NCBI RefSeq assembly: GCF_027270315.1
Contig: NZ_CP114413.1
Span: 8,742,001-8,806,000 of the forward strand
Origin: Streptomyces cinnabarinus
GTDB taxonomy: Bacteria; Actinomycetota; Actinomycetes; Streptomycetales; Streptomycetaceae
DNA: 64,000 nt
Direction: 5' to 3'
Positions 8,371 to 17,216 of the stretch are shown here, one piece after another. The position numbers and the translations under genes were made by a program. Under the pieces are notes generated by a model. The model was not told the origin of the DNA. It saw only the letters and a list, made by a program, of their open reading frames with translations, and did not search any database. Every line of letters begins with the position of its first letter. Position 1 is the stretch's first letter.

Positions 8371-10091
8371 GCGTGGGCACGGACACCGGTGCCCCCGGTC
8401 CGGGACGCCGTCACCGTGTCCGTGTCGTCGATGCCCAGGGCCCGTATGCGCCGGTAGAGGGTGGCACGGCTCATCCCTAGCCTCCGCGCGGCGTGCACCT
8501 TGTTGCCGGAACAACCGCGCAGGGCGGCGAGGATCGTCTCGTACTCGGCACGCTCCACCAGACTCAGGTGCCTTGTCCGTGCCGCCTCCCGCAGCATCGG
8601 GGGCAGGTCCGCGCGGGTGATGTCCCCCGCCGACCGGTGCTCCAGTACCTGCCGCAGCACCTCGCGCAGTTCATGCAGGTTGCCGGGCCAGGGATGGGCG
8701 GCCAGCGCCTCCAGCGCCTGCGGGGTGAACCGCACCCGCGCCTCCGGATACAGGCGATGGACGAACGACCGCACCAGGGACGGGATTTCCTCGCGGCGCG
8801 CCCGCAGCGGGGGCAGCTCGATCCGCGCCAGGCAGCGCGCGGCCAGCGCGGCGTGCTCGGGTGCGAGATCCGCGAGCGGGGCACTGGTCAGCACGGTCCA
8901 GACCCGCTCGGCCGACAGCAGCCGCGCGACCTGGGCGACCAGGGGCGGTGACAGCAGATGTACGTCCTCCACCACGACGACCTCGGGGCTCTCGGCCGCG
9001 ACCTGCCGGACCAGGTCCACGGCGTCCGCGCGCAGCAACTCCACCGTGTCCCACCGACGTACGACCTGCCCCTCGGCCAGCGTCGCCACGGTGGTCGAGC
9101 GCCCGGTGCCGGGCTCCCCGCAGACCAGCACAGGCCGGCGGGACCCTCGGTGACCGGCGATGTCCCCGGCCGCCTCCACCCGGATCCAGCCCATGCGCTC
9201 GCCGGCGCGCGGCACCCGCGGCCGGGGGCTCGCCTCGTCCGTGAGCTCGGCCAGCACCCCGCCGGTCCCCGGCACCGCCCGCAGGGTCACGCTCACCGAT
9301 CGCCCGGAGGACAGCTCGACCTCCCGCCGGACGGAATGATCACGCGCCGGCAGGTCGGCGGCCAGGCCGCGCAGCACCGCGTGATCGCAGGGGTCCAGGA
9401 GTTCCATGGCCTTGGCGCTGGCCATGACGACCCCCTCCGCGAACGCGGCCACCGCACGCCGCCCGCCTGCCGCGGCCGTCTGGTAGGCGGCCAGCAGCCG
9501 CTGCTCGGCTTCTCGCGCACCCAGCAGCAGCTGGCTCTCGATCTCGCGGGCCGCGCGCGCGAGGAACGGGCCCAGCAGCGGATTGGCCAGGTGCGCGGGA
9601 CAGCTGATGTCCAGCACACCCTCCAGTCGGCCCGTGACGCGGCTGATCAGCGGGTGGCCGTAGCAGGAGAAGCCCTTGAACGACTCGATGTAGTGCTCCT
9701 CACCGAGCACCGCGCACCCGCGCCGCAACTCGAAGGCCGTGGCGATGGAGTTGGTGCCGGTGGTCTCCTCCAGGAACAGGCTGCCGATGGCGATCCCCGC
9801 CCGGTCGAAGGCGGTTTCCAGCCGCCGCTCGCCGAACCGCCGCGCGATGATGCGTGCCCGGCTGTCGGCGAGCAGAATGCCGAATCCGGTGTCGGCCAGC
9901 TCCAGGGCCAGTTGGTCCAGCACCGGCGCGGCCGCGATCTGGAGCCTGCCGCGTCGGTCGATGTCCATGGACGCTTCCAGGCGCACTCCCGAGTCCGGCC
10001 GCAGCCCGCTCATCAGTGACCGCCGCCAGGACTGGGATATCTCCGGCCGGAGCCGGGCCGCGGTGATGAAAGAGTCGTCCGGATCTGCCAT
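8358..10091 (-). CDS. Fis-type (AcoR-like) activator with GAF and shortened AAA+ domain
   Basis: The 577-residue regulator has a GAF-like sensory region (about 60-180) and an AAA+ module with Walker A GEPGTGRST at 325-333, Walker B VVVVEDVH at 371-378 and LRARREEIP at 429-437. PWPGN lies at 468-472, and a Fis helix-turn-helix spans 525-553 (GNKVHAARRLGMSRATLYRR). The GAFTGA loop that contacts sigma-54 is missing, and the Walker A-B spacing is about 40 residues rather than about 70. Streptomycetes lack sigma-54, so it presumably acts on ordinary promoters. GGAGG precedes the ATG. It is divergent from the DUF485/symporter operon with two dyad sites between, which suggests control of uptake. Confidence 0.85.
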   Translation of the reverse strand: MADPDDSFITAARLRPEISQSWRRSLMSGLRPDSGVRLEASMDIDRRGRLQIAAAPVLDQLALELADTGFGILLADSRARIIARRFGERRLETAFDRAGIAIGSLFLEETTGTNSIATAFELRRGCAVLGEEHYIESFKGFSCYGHPLISRVTGRLEGVLDISCPAHLANPLLGPFLARAAREIESQLLLGAREAEQRLLAAYQTAAAGGRRAVAAFAEGVVMASAKAMELLDPCDHAVLRGLAADLPARDHSVRREVELSSGRSVSVTLRAVPGTGGVLAELTDEASPRPRVPRAGERMGWIRVEAAGDIAGHRGSRRPVLVCGEPGTGRSTTVATLAEGQVVRRWDTVELLRADAVDLVRQVAAESPEVVVVEDVHLLSPPLVAQVARLLSAERVWTVLTSAPLADLAPEHAALAARCLARIELPPLRARREEIPSLVRSFVHRLYPEARVRFTPQALEALAAHPWPGNLHELREVLRQVLEHRSAGDITRADLPPMLREAARTRHLSLVERAEYETILAALRGCSGNKVHAARRLGMSRATLYRRIRALGIDDTDTVTASRTGGTGVRAHADGC

Positions 10092-10160
10092 GCGTTCCTC
10101 CGCTCACGGTCCCGCCACCTCGCATTGTCACCGGATGCCGAGCTGCGAGAGCTGCTCCAG

Positions 10161-10178
10161 CCTCTCCAAACGGAGAGG
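10161..10178. promoter_or_regulatory. Dyad motif site 1 (CCTCTCC-N4-GGAGAGG)
   Basis: This is the most symmetric copy of a motif seen seven times in the window. It is a perfect inverted repeat of seven bases around AAAC, lying 70 bp upstream of the Fis-type regulator and about 250 bp upstream of the DUF485 gene. It is probably a regulator binding site; see the finding on the shared motif. Confidence 0.6.
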
Positions 10179-10229
10179 GGGAAATCGGGGCGCGGCTGCG
10201 CACTCGGCACGGCCCGCGGACGTGAACCG

Positions 10230-10245
10230 CCTCTCCAAGAGGGGG
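10230..10245. promoter_or_regulatory. Dyad motif site 2
   Basis: CCTCTCCAAGAGGGGG is a second, less symmetric copy 69 bp from site 1 in the same divergent promoter region. The paired arrangement matches that at 13.9-14.0 kb. Confidence 0.5.
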
Positions 10246-10431
10246 TGTTGAGGGAAACAGGCGGCGTGAAGAATCGCGCTCCGCACCGAAGGCCGGTGGC
10301 TGGGCCGCGGGCCCACCCGACTCCGCCTCGGTGTCTTCTTCCTCGATTCCCTCATCCTCTCCAGCACGGGATCCCATGATCATCGACAAGGCATCCGCAC
10401 CTGCCGTGACACCGGCCCGGAGGCGCGCCTC

Positions 10432-10815
10432 ATGAGCTACGACGCATTTCAGCCCCGGTCGGCCTCGGCCCGGGACGACCTGGCCGCCCCCCGGCCCACG
10501 ACGCCACCACCGCCCTCCTTCGCTCAGATTCAGGCCGGTCCGGCGATCGCGACACTGCGCGGGGCGCGTCGCCCCGCCGTCGCCGTCCTGGGCGCCGTCC
10601 TCGGGCTCTACCTGCTGAACCCCCTGCTCGCCGTCGGCGCGCCCGGTCTCGTGGCCGTCCGGCTGTTCGGCTCCGTCAACGTGGGCATGGCCCTGAGCCT
10701 GCTCCTCGGAGCGCTCAGCCTGACCGTGACGTACTGGCACGGGCGGCGTGCCCGCAGGTTCGATCCGTTGGCCGCCCAGGTCCGTGCCACCTTCGAGCGG
10801 GAGGAGGAGCGGTGA
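10432..10815 (+). CDS. DUF485-like small membrane protein, partner of the symporter
   Basis: The 127-residue protein has a proline-rich cytoplasmic start and two membrane segments, about residues 48-68 (VAVLGAVLGLYLLNPLLAVG) and 78-100. A basic end (HGRRARRFDPLAAQVRATFE) follows. This is the layout of DUF485 proteins, which are usually encoded just before acetate/pyruvate-type sodium-solute symporters. GGAGG lies 8 bp before the ATG, and the gene overlaps the next one by GTGA. Its exact role in transport is not established for the family. Confidence 0.78.
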   Translation: MSYDAFQPRSASARDDLAAPRPTTPPPPSFAQIQAGPAIATLRGARRPAVAVLGAVLGLYLLNPLLAVGAPGLVAVRLFGSVNVGMALSLLLGALSLTVTYWHGRRARRFDPLAAQVRATFEREEER

Positions 10816-12404
10816 CCGCGATCGAACGCCTGCCCGGTGGCGAGCACTCCTTCCCCGTCATCGCAGTCTTCATCGTCTTCGTCGTCCTCGCGATGTTCCT
10901 TGCACTGTGGCTCACGCCCGACCGGGACACCCCCAGCGACTACTTCGTCAGCGAACGGCGGCTGTCCGCCGTGCGCAACGGGTTCGCGATGTTCGGCGAC
11001 TACGTCTCCGCCGCCACCCTCCTCGGCACGCCGGGCCTGATAGCGCTGACGGGCTACGACGGCATCGCCTATCTCACCGGTCCGGTCGTCGGATGTGTGA
11101 TCCTCCTGTTCCTGGTCGCCGGACCGGTGCACAGCACGGGCCGGTTCACGCTCGGCGACTGCCTCGCCCAGCGGCTGAGACCGAGGCCGGTGTACACGGC
11201 GGCCAGCGTGTCCACGCTGGTGATCTGCCTGCTCTATCTGATCGTCCAGATGGTCGGCGCGGGGTCGATCGCGGCATCGATCCTCGGCATCCCCGGAGAA
11301 CTGCCTCGTACGGCCGTCGTCTGCGCCCTCGGCTTCCTGATGATCATGTACGTGCTGATCGGCGGGATGCGCGCGACCACCGCGATGCAGATGATCAAGG
11401 CCGTGCTGCTGCTGGGCACGCTGGGGGCACTGGTCGTCTGGGTGCTGGGCCGCTTCGGTTTCGACCCGAGCGCCCTGCTCACGGCCGCGGCCGGGACGAG
11501 CGACCGCGGCGCGGACTTCCTGCGTCCGGGCGGGTACTTCGCGGGCGACACCGGCGGCCTCGACCTGCTCAGCCTGGAGCTGGCCATGGCGCTGGGGACC
11601 GCGGGACTGCCACATCTGCTGATGCGGCTGGGAGCGGTGCCCACGGCGGCGAAGGCCCGCAAGTCGGTACGGCTGATGACATGGCTGACCGGCGGGGCGT
11701 GCCTGATGGCGGGCGTGCTGGGCTTCGGCGCGGCCGCCCTGGTGGGCGGGCAGAGCATCGCGGCCGACAGCCCTGCGGGCAACACGGCCGTGCCCCTGCT
11801 GGCGGAGGTGCTCGGCGGCCCGCCGCTGGTCTCCATCGTCTCGTGCGTGGCATTCGCGACGATCCTCGCCGTGGTCGCCGGCGTCACGCTGGCCGCAGCG
11901 ACGTCACTGAGCCACGACCTCTACGTGACGGTGCTCAAGCGCGGGGTCGCCTCGGAGAAGCGCGAGGTCCTCGTCGCCCGGCTCGCGGTCGTGGTCATCG
12001 GCGTGACCGCGACCGCGCTGTCCCTGTACGCCCAGAACGTCAACATCTCCTTCCTCGCGGGACTGGCCTTCGCCCTCGCGGCCTCCGCCAACCTGCCCGC
12101 GCTCGTCTACAGCATCTACTGGCCGCGGTTCACCACCAGGGGCGCCACCTGGAGCATCTACGGCGGCCTGGCCTCCTCGGTACTGCTGGTGGTGCTGTCC
12201 CCGGACCTGACCGGCTCCCCGACCGCGCTCCTGCCGGAGCTGGACATCGCCGTGTTCCCGCTGCACAACCCCGCCCTGGTCTCCGTGCCGATCGCCTTCC
12301 TCCTCGGCTGGCTCGGCTCGGTGCGTGACACCCGCGAGGCCGGCGGGGCGCGGTACGCGGAGGCGGAGGTGCGTGTCCTGACCGGCGCCCCCGGCCGGGA
12401 CTGA
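10812..12404 (+). CDS. Sodium:solute symporter (ActP/MctC-like monocarboxylate permease)
   Basis: This 530-residue integral membrane protein has about 13 hydrophobic segments. Sodium-solute symporter hallmarks include DYFVSERRLSAVRNGFAMFG near the start and GGMRATTAMQMIKAV in the middle. VAGVTLAAATSLSHDLY follows, and a conserved block ends in SANLPALVYSIYW. The ActP/MctC subgroup takes up acetate, propionate and pyruvate. The start at the GTG overlaps the DUF485 stop. Because the neighbouring catabolic genes handle branched C4 acids, short-chain carboxylate uptake is a reasonable inference; the precise substrate is unproven. Confidence 0.88.
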   Translation: MTAIERLPGGEHSFPVIAVFIVFVVLAMFLALWLTPDRDTPSDYFVSERRLSAVRNGFAMFGDYVSAATLLGTPGLIALTGYDGIAYLTGPVVGCVILLFLVAGPVHSTGRFTLGDCLAQRLRPRPVYTAASVSTLVICLLYLIVQMVGAGSIAASILGIPGELPRTAVVCALGFLMIMYVLIGGMRATTAMQMIKAVLLLGTLGALVVWVLGRFGFDPSALLTAAAGTSDRGADFLRPGGYFAGDTGGLDLLSLELAMALGTAGLPHLLMRLGAVPTAAKARKSVRLMTWLTGGACLMAGVLGFGAAALVGGQSIAADSPAGNTAVPLLAEVLGGPPLVSIVSCVAFATILAVVAGVTLAAATSLSHDLYVTVLKRGVASEKREVLVARLAVVVIGVTATALSLYAQNVNISFLAGLAFALAASANLPALVYSIYWPRFTTRGATWSIYGGLASSVLLVVLSPDLTGSPTALLPELDIAVFPLHNPALVSVPIAFLLGWLGSVRDTREAGGARYAEAEVRVLTGAPGRD

Positions 12405-12421
12405 CCGCCACAGCCAAATGA

Positions 12422-12456
12422 AGAGCGGCCGCCATGGAAGCCATGGCGGCCGCTCT
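12422..12456. terminator. Strong bidirectional terminator
   Basis: A perfect 16-bp inverted repeat (12422-12437 and 12441-12456) with a 3-nt loop separates the convergent symporter and MHS transporter genes. Its position and symmetry suit termination from both sides. Confidence 0.85.
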
Positions 12457-12471
12457 GTCGCTCAGGGGAGG

Positions 12472-13833
12472 TCAGCTCGCCGTCAGGGACGGCTCGTCAT
12501 CGGCGTCGACCGTGGCCTGCGGCTGAGGCTCCGACTCCTGCCGGTAGGTCTCACTGAGCACCAGCACACACACGCAGGAGATCGCCGCGGCCGCGACCAG
12601 GAAGCCCGCCACGGGCACGAACGAGTCGTACTTCGCCTCCAGCCAGGTCGCGATGATCGGCGTGAAGGCGCCGCCCAGCATGATGCCGAGCTGGTAGCCG
12701 AGCGAGGCGCCGGAGTAGCGCACCCGGGCGGAGAAGAGTTCCGAGAAGAAGGCCGCCTGCGGGCCGTACATCGTGGCGAACAGCAGCTGCCCGACGACCA
12801 GGGCCAGGGTGACCAGCGGCCACTGCTCGGTGTTCATCAGCAGGAAGGCGGGGTACGCCCACAGTCCCATGCCGGCCGCGCCGGCCAGGTACACCTTGCG
12901 GCGCCCGACGCGGTCGGAGAGGGCTCCGAAGGCCATCAGCGCGGGGACCTGGAGTGCGGCGCCGACGAGGACCGCGTTGAGCAGGGTGCTCTTCGGCATG
13001 CCGAGGACCGTGGTGCCGTACGCCAGCATGTAGGTGACGAAGAGATAGAAGCCCGCGCCGACGACGACAACCGCCCCGGCCGCCAGCAGCACGTTCTTGG
13101 GGTGCTTGCGCAGTACCTCGACGATCGGGGAACGGGAGGTGCCGGACTCCTCGCGGTCCTCGCGTGCTTCCTGGCTGTCGGCGGTCTCCTCAAGCTTGAA
13201 CTGGGCGAAGAGCGCGACCAGGACCAGGGCGATGCTGCACAGGAACGGCACCCGCCAGCCCCACGAGGTGAACTGCTGTTCGTCGAGCGTGGACGTGATG
13301 ACGAGGAAGACCAGGCTGGACAGCATCAGCCCGGCCGGCACTCCCAGCTGCGCGAAACTGCCGTACAGGCCACGCCGCCCCCGCGGGGCGTTCTCGGTGG
13401 CGATCAGCACGGCTCCGCCCCACTGGCCGCCCACGGCGATGCCCTGCAGCAGGCGCAGGACGACGAGCAGCACGGGGGCGGCCGGACCGATGACGTCGTA
13501 CGTCGGCAGCAGCCCGATCAGCGTCGTGGAGCCGCCCATCAGGAACAGGGCCGTCACCAGCGCGGGCTTGCGGCCCACCCGGTCGCCGAAGTGCCCGAAG
13601 ACGATCCCGCCCAGCGGACGCGCCACGAATCCGATGGCGAACGTCATGAAAGCCAGCAGGGTGCCGACCAGAGGGTCGGATGCCGGGAAGAACAAGGTGT
13701 TGAAGACCAGCGCGGCGGCCGTTCCGTAAATGAAGAAGTCGAACCATTCGATGGCCGATCCGGCGCTGCTCACCGTGATGATTTTGGCGAGCGAGGTCGA
13801 TTTCCCGGCGGCGCGGGAAGGGGGCTGGTGCAT
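12472..13833 (-). CDS. MFS transporter, metabolite:H+ symporter (MHS) type
   Basis: The 453-residue protein has 12 predicted membrane segments. The MHS-type opening is SSAGSAIEWFDFFIYGTAAA, followed by the loop FGHFGDRVGRKPAL between helices 2 and 3 and LRLLQGIAVGGQWGGAV in helix 4. The family imports organic acids, betaines or ketoglutarate-like compounds with protons. The ATG at 13833 has GGAG 8 bp upstream; a longer frame to 13992 lacks support. It is divergent from the OB-fold gene, and the shared upstream region holds two dyad motif sites. I infer uptake of a catabolic substrate of the island. Confidence 0.88.
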   Translation of the reverse strand: MHQPPSRAAGKSTSLAKIITVSSAGSAIEWFDFFIYGTAAALVFNTLFFPASDPLVGTLLAFMTFAIGFVARPLGGIVFGHFGDRVGRKPALVTALFLMGGSTTLIGLLPTYDVIGPAAPVLLVVLRLLQGIAVGGQWGGAVLIATENAPRGRRGLYGSFAQLGVPAGLMLSSLVFLVITSTLDEQQFTSWGWRVPFLCSIALVLVALFAQFKLEETADSQEAREDREESGTSRSPIVEVLRKHPKNVLLAAGAVVVVGAGFYLFVTYMLAYGTTVLGMPKSTLLNAVLVGAALQVPALMAFGALSDRVGRRKVYLAGAAGMGLWAYPAFLLMNTEQWPLVTLALVVGQLLFATMYGPQAAFFSELFSARVRYSGASLGYQLGIMLGGAFTPIIATWLEAKYDSFVPVAGFLVAAAAISCVCVLVLSETYRQESEPQPQATVDADDEPSLTAS

Positions 13834-13925
13834 TATGCGACTCCGAACTGGGTGAGACGACGGGCTCGTCGCCTCTTTTCGGCGGGGGGTACGTCGAAGA
13901 TGGAGTGTCGTGGGCCACAGCAACA

Positions 13926-13941
13926 CCTCCAGTTGGAGAGG
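13926..13941. promoter_or_regulatory. Dyad motif site 3
   Basis: CCTCCAGTTGGAGAGG lies about 93 bp upstream of the MHS transporter start. Its complement differs from site 4 by a single base. Confidence 0.6.
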
Positions 13942-14015
13942 GAGGCCACTGGGCGGACCCTTGGCACGCCGTGCCGCTCCGCTCGAATTCAAAAAGGCGA
14001 TCCATGGCCTACTGC

Positions 14016-14031
14016 CCTCTCCAACTGGGGG
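14016..14031. promoter_or_regulatory. Dyad motif site 4
   Basis: CCTCTCCAACTGGGGG lies 99 bp upstream of the OB-fold gene and 75 bp from site 3. Together the two sites flank the centre of the divergent promoter region. Confidence 0.58.
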
Positions 14032-14129
14032 AACTCCGACCTTTCGATCCGGAACGGAGTGCCATACGTTGCTCCCCTCCTTCGTGTCCGCAGAAGGCGG
14101 GTCTCGAAATTCCGAAGGGAGCTGGCATC

Positions 14130-14564
14130 GTGTATTACGCGGGAGCGGTCAGAAACGCGCCGGTGTCGCGGGGTGAGGCGTCCGACGAGGAGTGGGGCGG
14201 CCCCGAGCTGTTCTTCCTGCGCTGCACCTGGTGCGGTACCGCCACCATCCGCCGGGCCGTGTGCCCGGCCTGCTGGTCCTCCGAGCTGGTGACGGAACGC
14301 AGCGAGGGCGTGGGCGTGGTCGCGTCCCGCCGGTCCGCCCCCGTGGAGCAGGGCGCCCTGTGGCCCGTGCGGATGAAGGAGGGGTTCGTCGTACGGTGCC
14401 GGGTCGAAGGCCCGCCGCACGCCGTGCGTCCCGGGGTTCAGGTCCGGCTCGCCGGGTCGGCCATCTCGTTCGTCAGCCCCGGGGGCCGGGTCATCCGCCA
14501 CGAACCCCTGGTCCGCCTCCGCGTCGACGTCCCCCTCGACGGCTGGATCCGCGACGCGGGTTGA
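14130..14564 (+). CDS. DUF35-like OB-fold protein with zinc ribbon
   Basis: The 144-residue product has a rubredoxin-like zinc ribbon (CTWCGTATIRRAVCPAC) followed by a beta-rich segment that fits the DUF35 OB-fold. DUF35 proteins often bind CoA esters and accompany thiolases or hydratases. No thiolase lies next to this copy, which is unusual, although the island is full of CoA enzymes. AGGGAG lies 9 bp before the GTG at 14130. The upstream region is shared with the MHS transporter and contains two dyad sites. A CoA-ester binding role is inference. Confidence 0.66.
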   Translation: MYYAGAVRNAPVSRGEASDEEWGGPELFFLRCTWCGTATIRRAVCPACWSSELVTERSEGVGVVASRRSAPVEQGALWPVRMKEGFVVRCRVEGPPHAVRPGVQVRLAGSAISFVSPGGRVIRHEPLVRLRVDVPLDGWIRDAG

Positions 14565-14643
14565 GCCCCGGCCCGGGACGGGTCCACTCTGGAGGCAGAA
14601 GGCGTGGGGGCTGGTCGTACGACGCGGACGGCAGGGCCCGGAC

Positions 14644-17040
14644 ATGGCGCGGAACGAGAAGACGGGTGACGGCGCGGCGGCATCGCCCGCTGTGGTGTGC
14701 GTGGACGCGCGAGGCCGGGTGACCGCCTGGGCGTCGGGCGCGCAGCAGCTGCTGGGACACCGCCCCGACGACGTCATCGGACAGGCGTACCCCGACCTCT
14801 TCGACGGGCCGATGCCGGACGCACTCGGCCACGCCCTCGCCGAGGGGCACGGGTGGAGCGGCCGCGTCGCACTGCGGCACCGGGACGGACGGCGCGTGGA
14901 CGGCGAGGTGTACGCCGCACCCGTGCGCGACGCCGCCGGGGACACCTCATGGGTGGTGCTGATCGACGCGGCGCACGACGACGGGACGACGGCGCTCATG
15001 GGCGCGGCGCTCGACCAACTGCCCCTCGCAATAGGCGTGTTCGACCAGGACAACCGTATGGTGGGCGCCAACCGCGAGGCGTACCGGGCCATGGCGGTAC
15101 GAGCCGAGGACGTACTCGGCCGCCGACTGGGCGAGGCCGGATTCGCGCCGCCCTACCGCCGCCTGGAACAACTGTCGGCCGAGGTGTTGCGCACCGGGGA
15201 AGCGGTCCGGGTACGCATCTCCGACCGTGCCCGGGACGAGGGCCGAGGACGCGTCTACGCCGATTTCGTCTCTCCCGTGAGAGACGCCGACGGCCAGGTG
15301 TGCGGTACCTCCATCGCCGCCCTGGACATCACCGAACAGGACCTGGCCCGGCGCAGGCTCGCCCTGATGAGCGCGGCCGGACTGGGTGTGGGAACCACGC
15401 TGGACGTCATCCGGACCGCGCAGGAACTGGCCGATGTGGCCGCTGAGCGGTTCGCCGACTACGTGGGCGTCGACCTGCTCGACAGCGTGGTCCGCGGCCT
15501 GCCGCCGGAACCGGCGGGCGCGCGTGCCACCGCGACCTACCTCAGGATCGCCCAGCAGTCGGTGCTGGACGGCTGCCCGGAATCGGCGATCCCGCTCGGA
15601 CAGCCGGACCGCATCGGCCGGGACTCGCCCATGGAGCTGGCACTCAGCACCGGGCGCGCCCTGCGGCACCGCATCCAGGATCCCGACATGGCGCGATGGC
15701 TCGCCCGGGAACCCGCCCGCGCCGAGCGTGCCCGGGACTTCGGGATCCACTCGTACCTGGTGGCACCCCTGCTCGCCCGGGGCACCACCCTCGGTCTGGT
15801 GATCTTCCTGCGGCACCGCACACCCGAGCCGTTCGACGTGGACGACCTGCACCTGGCCGCCGAACTCGCCGCACGGGCCGCCCTGGCCATCGACAACGCG
15901 CGCCAGTACACCCTGCAACGCAACACCGCCCTCACCCTCCAGCACAGCCTGCTGCCCCGGCACACCCCTCGGCAGTCGGCCGTGGACCTCGCCTTCCGGT
16001 ATGTGCCGGGCAGCTCCCAGGCCGGAGTGAGCGGTGACTGGTTCGACGCGATCCCGCTGCCCGGCGCGCGCGTCGCCCTGGTCGTCGGTGACGTCGTCGG
16101 CCACGGGGTGCATGCCTCGGCCGCCATGGGCCGGCTGCGCACGGCGGTCCGCACCCTCGCCGACCTCGACCTCCCGCCCGAGGAGCTCCTCACCCACCTG
16201 GACGACCTCGTGCTGCGGACCGATCCCGAGCAGGAAGCCCTGGGACCGACCCGCGCGGGCGAGGCCGGCGAGATGGGAGCCGGCTGCGTCTACGCCGTCT
16301 ACGACCCGGTCGCGCGCACCTGCGCGATGGCCCGCGCCGGACACCCCGGCCCGGCCGTCCTGCGGCCCGACGGCGCCCTCGACTTCCCCGACCTGCCCGC
16401 CGGACCGCCCCTGGGGCTCGGCGATCTGCCGTTCGAGTCGGCGGTACTGGACCTGCCGCCGGGCAGTCTGCTCGCCTTCTACACGGACGGCCTGGTCCGG
16501 GAAGTGGACGGCGAGATCGGGTTCGCCCCGCTGCGCCGCGCGCTCGCCGATCCGATGGCGTCGCTGGAGGAGATGTGCGACGCCGTCCTGGACGCCTGTT
16601 GCGTCGGCCCGCCCGCGGACGACGTCGCCCTGCTGATCGCCCGCACCCGCGCGCTCGACGACTCCCAGGTCGCGACCTGGGACATCGCCCCCGACCCGGC
16701 CGAGGTCGCCCGAGCCCGCAGCCTCGCGACCGGTCAACTCGGCCTGTGGGGACTGGAGGAGACGGCCTTCGTCACCGAACTCCTGGTCAGCGAACTGGTC
16801 ACCAACGCCATCCGCTACGGCCGCCCGCCCATCAGTCTGCGGCTGATCCGAGACAGCGGCCTGGTGTGCGAGGTCTCCGACACGAGCAGCACCGCCCCTC
16901 ATCTGCGCCGGGCCCGCACCTACGACGAGGGAGGCCGCGGCCTGCTCCTCGTCGCCCAGCTCAGTGAACGATGGGGCACTCGCCATTCGGCGAACGGCAA
17001 GACCATCTGGGCGCAGCAGCGGCTGACCGCCGCAGGGTGA
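14644..17040 (+). CDS. PAS-PAS-GAF-SpoIIE phosphatase with C-terminal HATPase domain
   Basis: The 798-residue protein is a typical streptomycete partner-switching regulator. Two PAS-like domains (about 15-110 and 120-230) precede a GAF domain (about 250-420). A PP2C/SpoIIE phosphatase follows at about 440-665, with SGDWFDAIPL, VVGDVVGHGVHASAAMG and CYTDGL-like FYTDGLV metal-site motifs. The C-terminal anti-sigma-type ATPase (about 675-795) has SELVTNAIRYG and DEGGRGLLLV. Such proteins dephosphorylate anti-sigma antagonists and may inhibit sigma factors. No antagonist or sigma gene is adjacent. It could link metabolite or redox sensing to gene expression in this island. Confidence 0.9.
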   Translation: MARNEKTGDGAAASPAVVCVDARGRVTAWASGAQQLLGHRPDDVIGQAYPDLFDGPMPDALGHALAEGHGWSGRVALRHRDGRRVDGEVYAAPVRDAAGDTSWVVLIDAAHDDGTTALMGAALDQLPLAIGVFDQDNRMVGANREAYRAMAVRAEDVLGRRLGEAGFAPPYRRLEQLSAEVLRTGEAVRVRISDRARDEGRGRVYADFVSPVRDADGQVCGTSIAALDITEQDLARRRLALMSAAGLGVGTTLDVIRTAQELADVAAERFADYVGVDLLDSVVRGLPPEPAGARATATYLRIAQQSVLDGCPESAIPLGQPDRIGRDSPMELALSTGRALRHRIQDPDMARWLAREPARAERARDFGIHSYLVAPLLARGTTLGLVIFLRHRTPEPFDVDDLHLAAELAARAALAIDNARQYTLQRNTALTLQHSLLPRHTPRQSAVDLAFRYVPGSSQAGVSGDWFDAIPLPGARVALVVGDVVGHGVHASAAMGRLRTAVRTLADLDLPPEELLTHLDDLVLRTDPEQEALGPTRAGEAGEMGAGCVYAVYDPVARTCAMARAGHPGPAVLRPDGALDFPDLPAGPPLGLGDLPFESAVLDLPPGSLLAFYTDGLVREVDGEIGFAPLRRALADPMASLEEMCDAVLDACCVGPPADDVALLIARTRALDDSQVATWDIAPDPAEVARARSLATGQLGLWGLEETAFVTELLVSELVTNAIRYGRPPISLRLIRDSGLVCEVSDTSSTAPHLRRARTYDEGGRGLLLVAQLSERWGTRHSANGKTIWAQQRLTAAG

Positions 17041-17072
17041 TCCGTCGGCGGCCGGTGATCCGTCGGCGGCCG
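17037..17072 (+). repeat. 18-bp tandem duplication over a stop codon
   Basis: GTGATCCGTCGGCGGCCG occurs twice head to tail at 17037-17054 and 17055-17072. The first copy contains the stop codon of the SpoIIE-type gene. It looks like a recent slippage duplication. Confidence 0.8.
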
Positions 17073-17086
17073 CGGGACGGCAGAAG

Positions 17087-17162
17087 GCCGCGCCCCGGCT
17101 CCACAGGGAGGGGAAACGGATCGCCGGGGGAGGAAGCGATGCCGTTCGAGCCGGGGCGCGGC
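17087..17162. terminator. Long inverted repeat between convergent genes
   Basis: Fifteen bases at 17087-17101 are exactly complementary to 17148-17162 around a 46-nt loop. It lies between the convergent SpoIIE-type and ABC ATPase genes and probably ends both transcripts. A smaller hairpin (GCTCGCT/AGCGAGC, 17176-17190) follows nearer the ABC gene. Confidence 0.65.
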
Positions 17163-17216
17163 GGCTTGGAGGGGTGCTCGCTCAGCGAGCGGGCGCGGAT
17201 CCGAGCGGGGTCGCGG

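Noticed and set aside
7355..8386. N-terminal extension of the FIST protein through the globin gene
   Set aside because: The opposite choice has globin motifs and an ATGA overlap, while the extension has low-complexity Arg-rich sequence.
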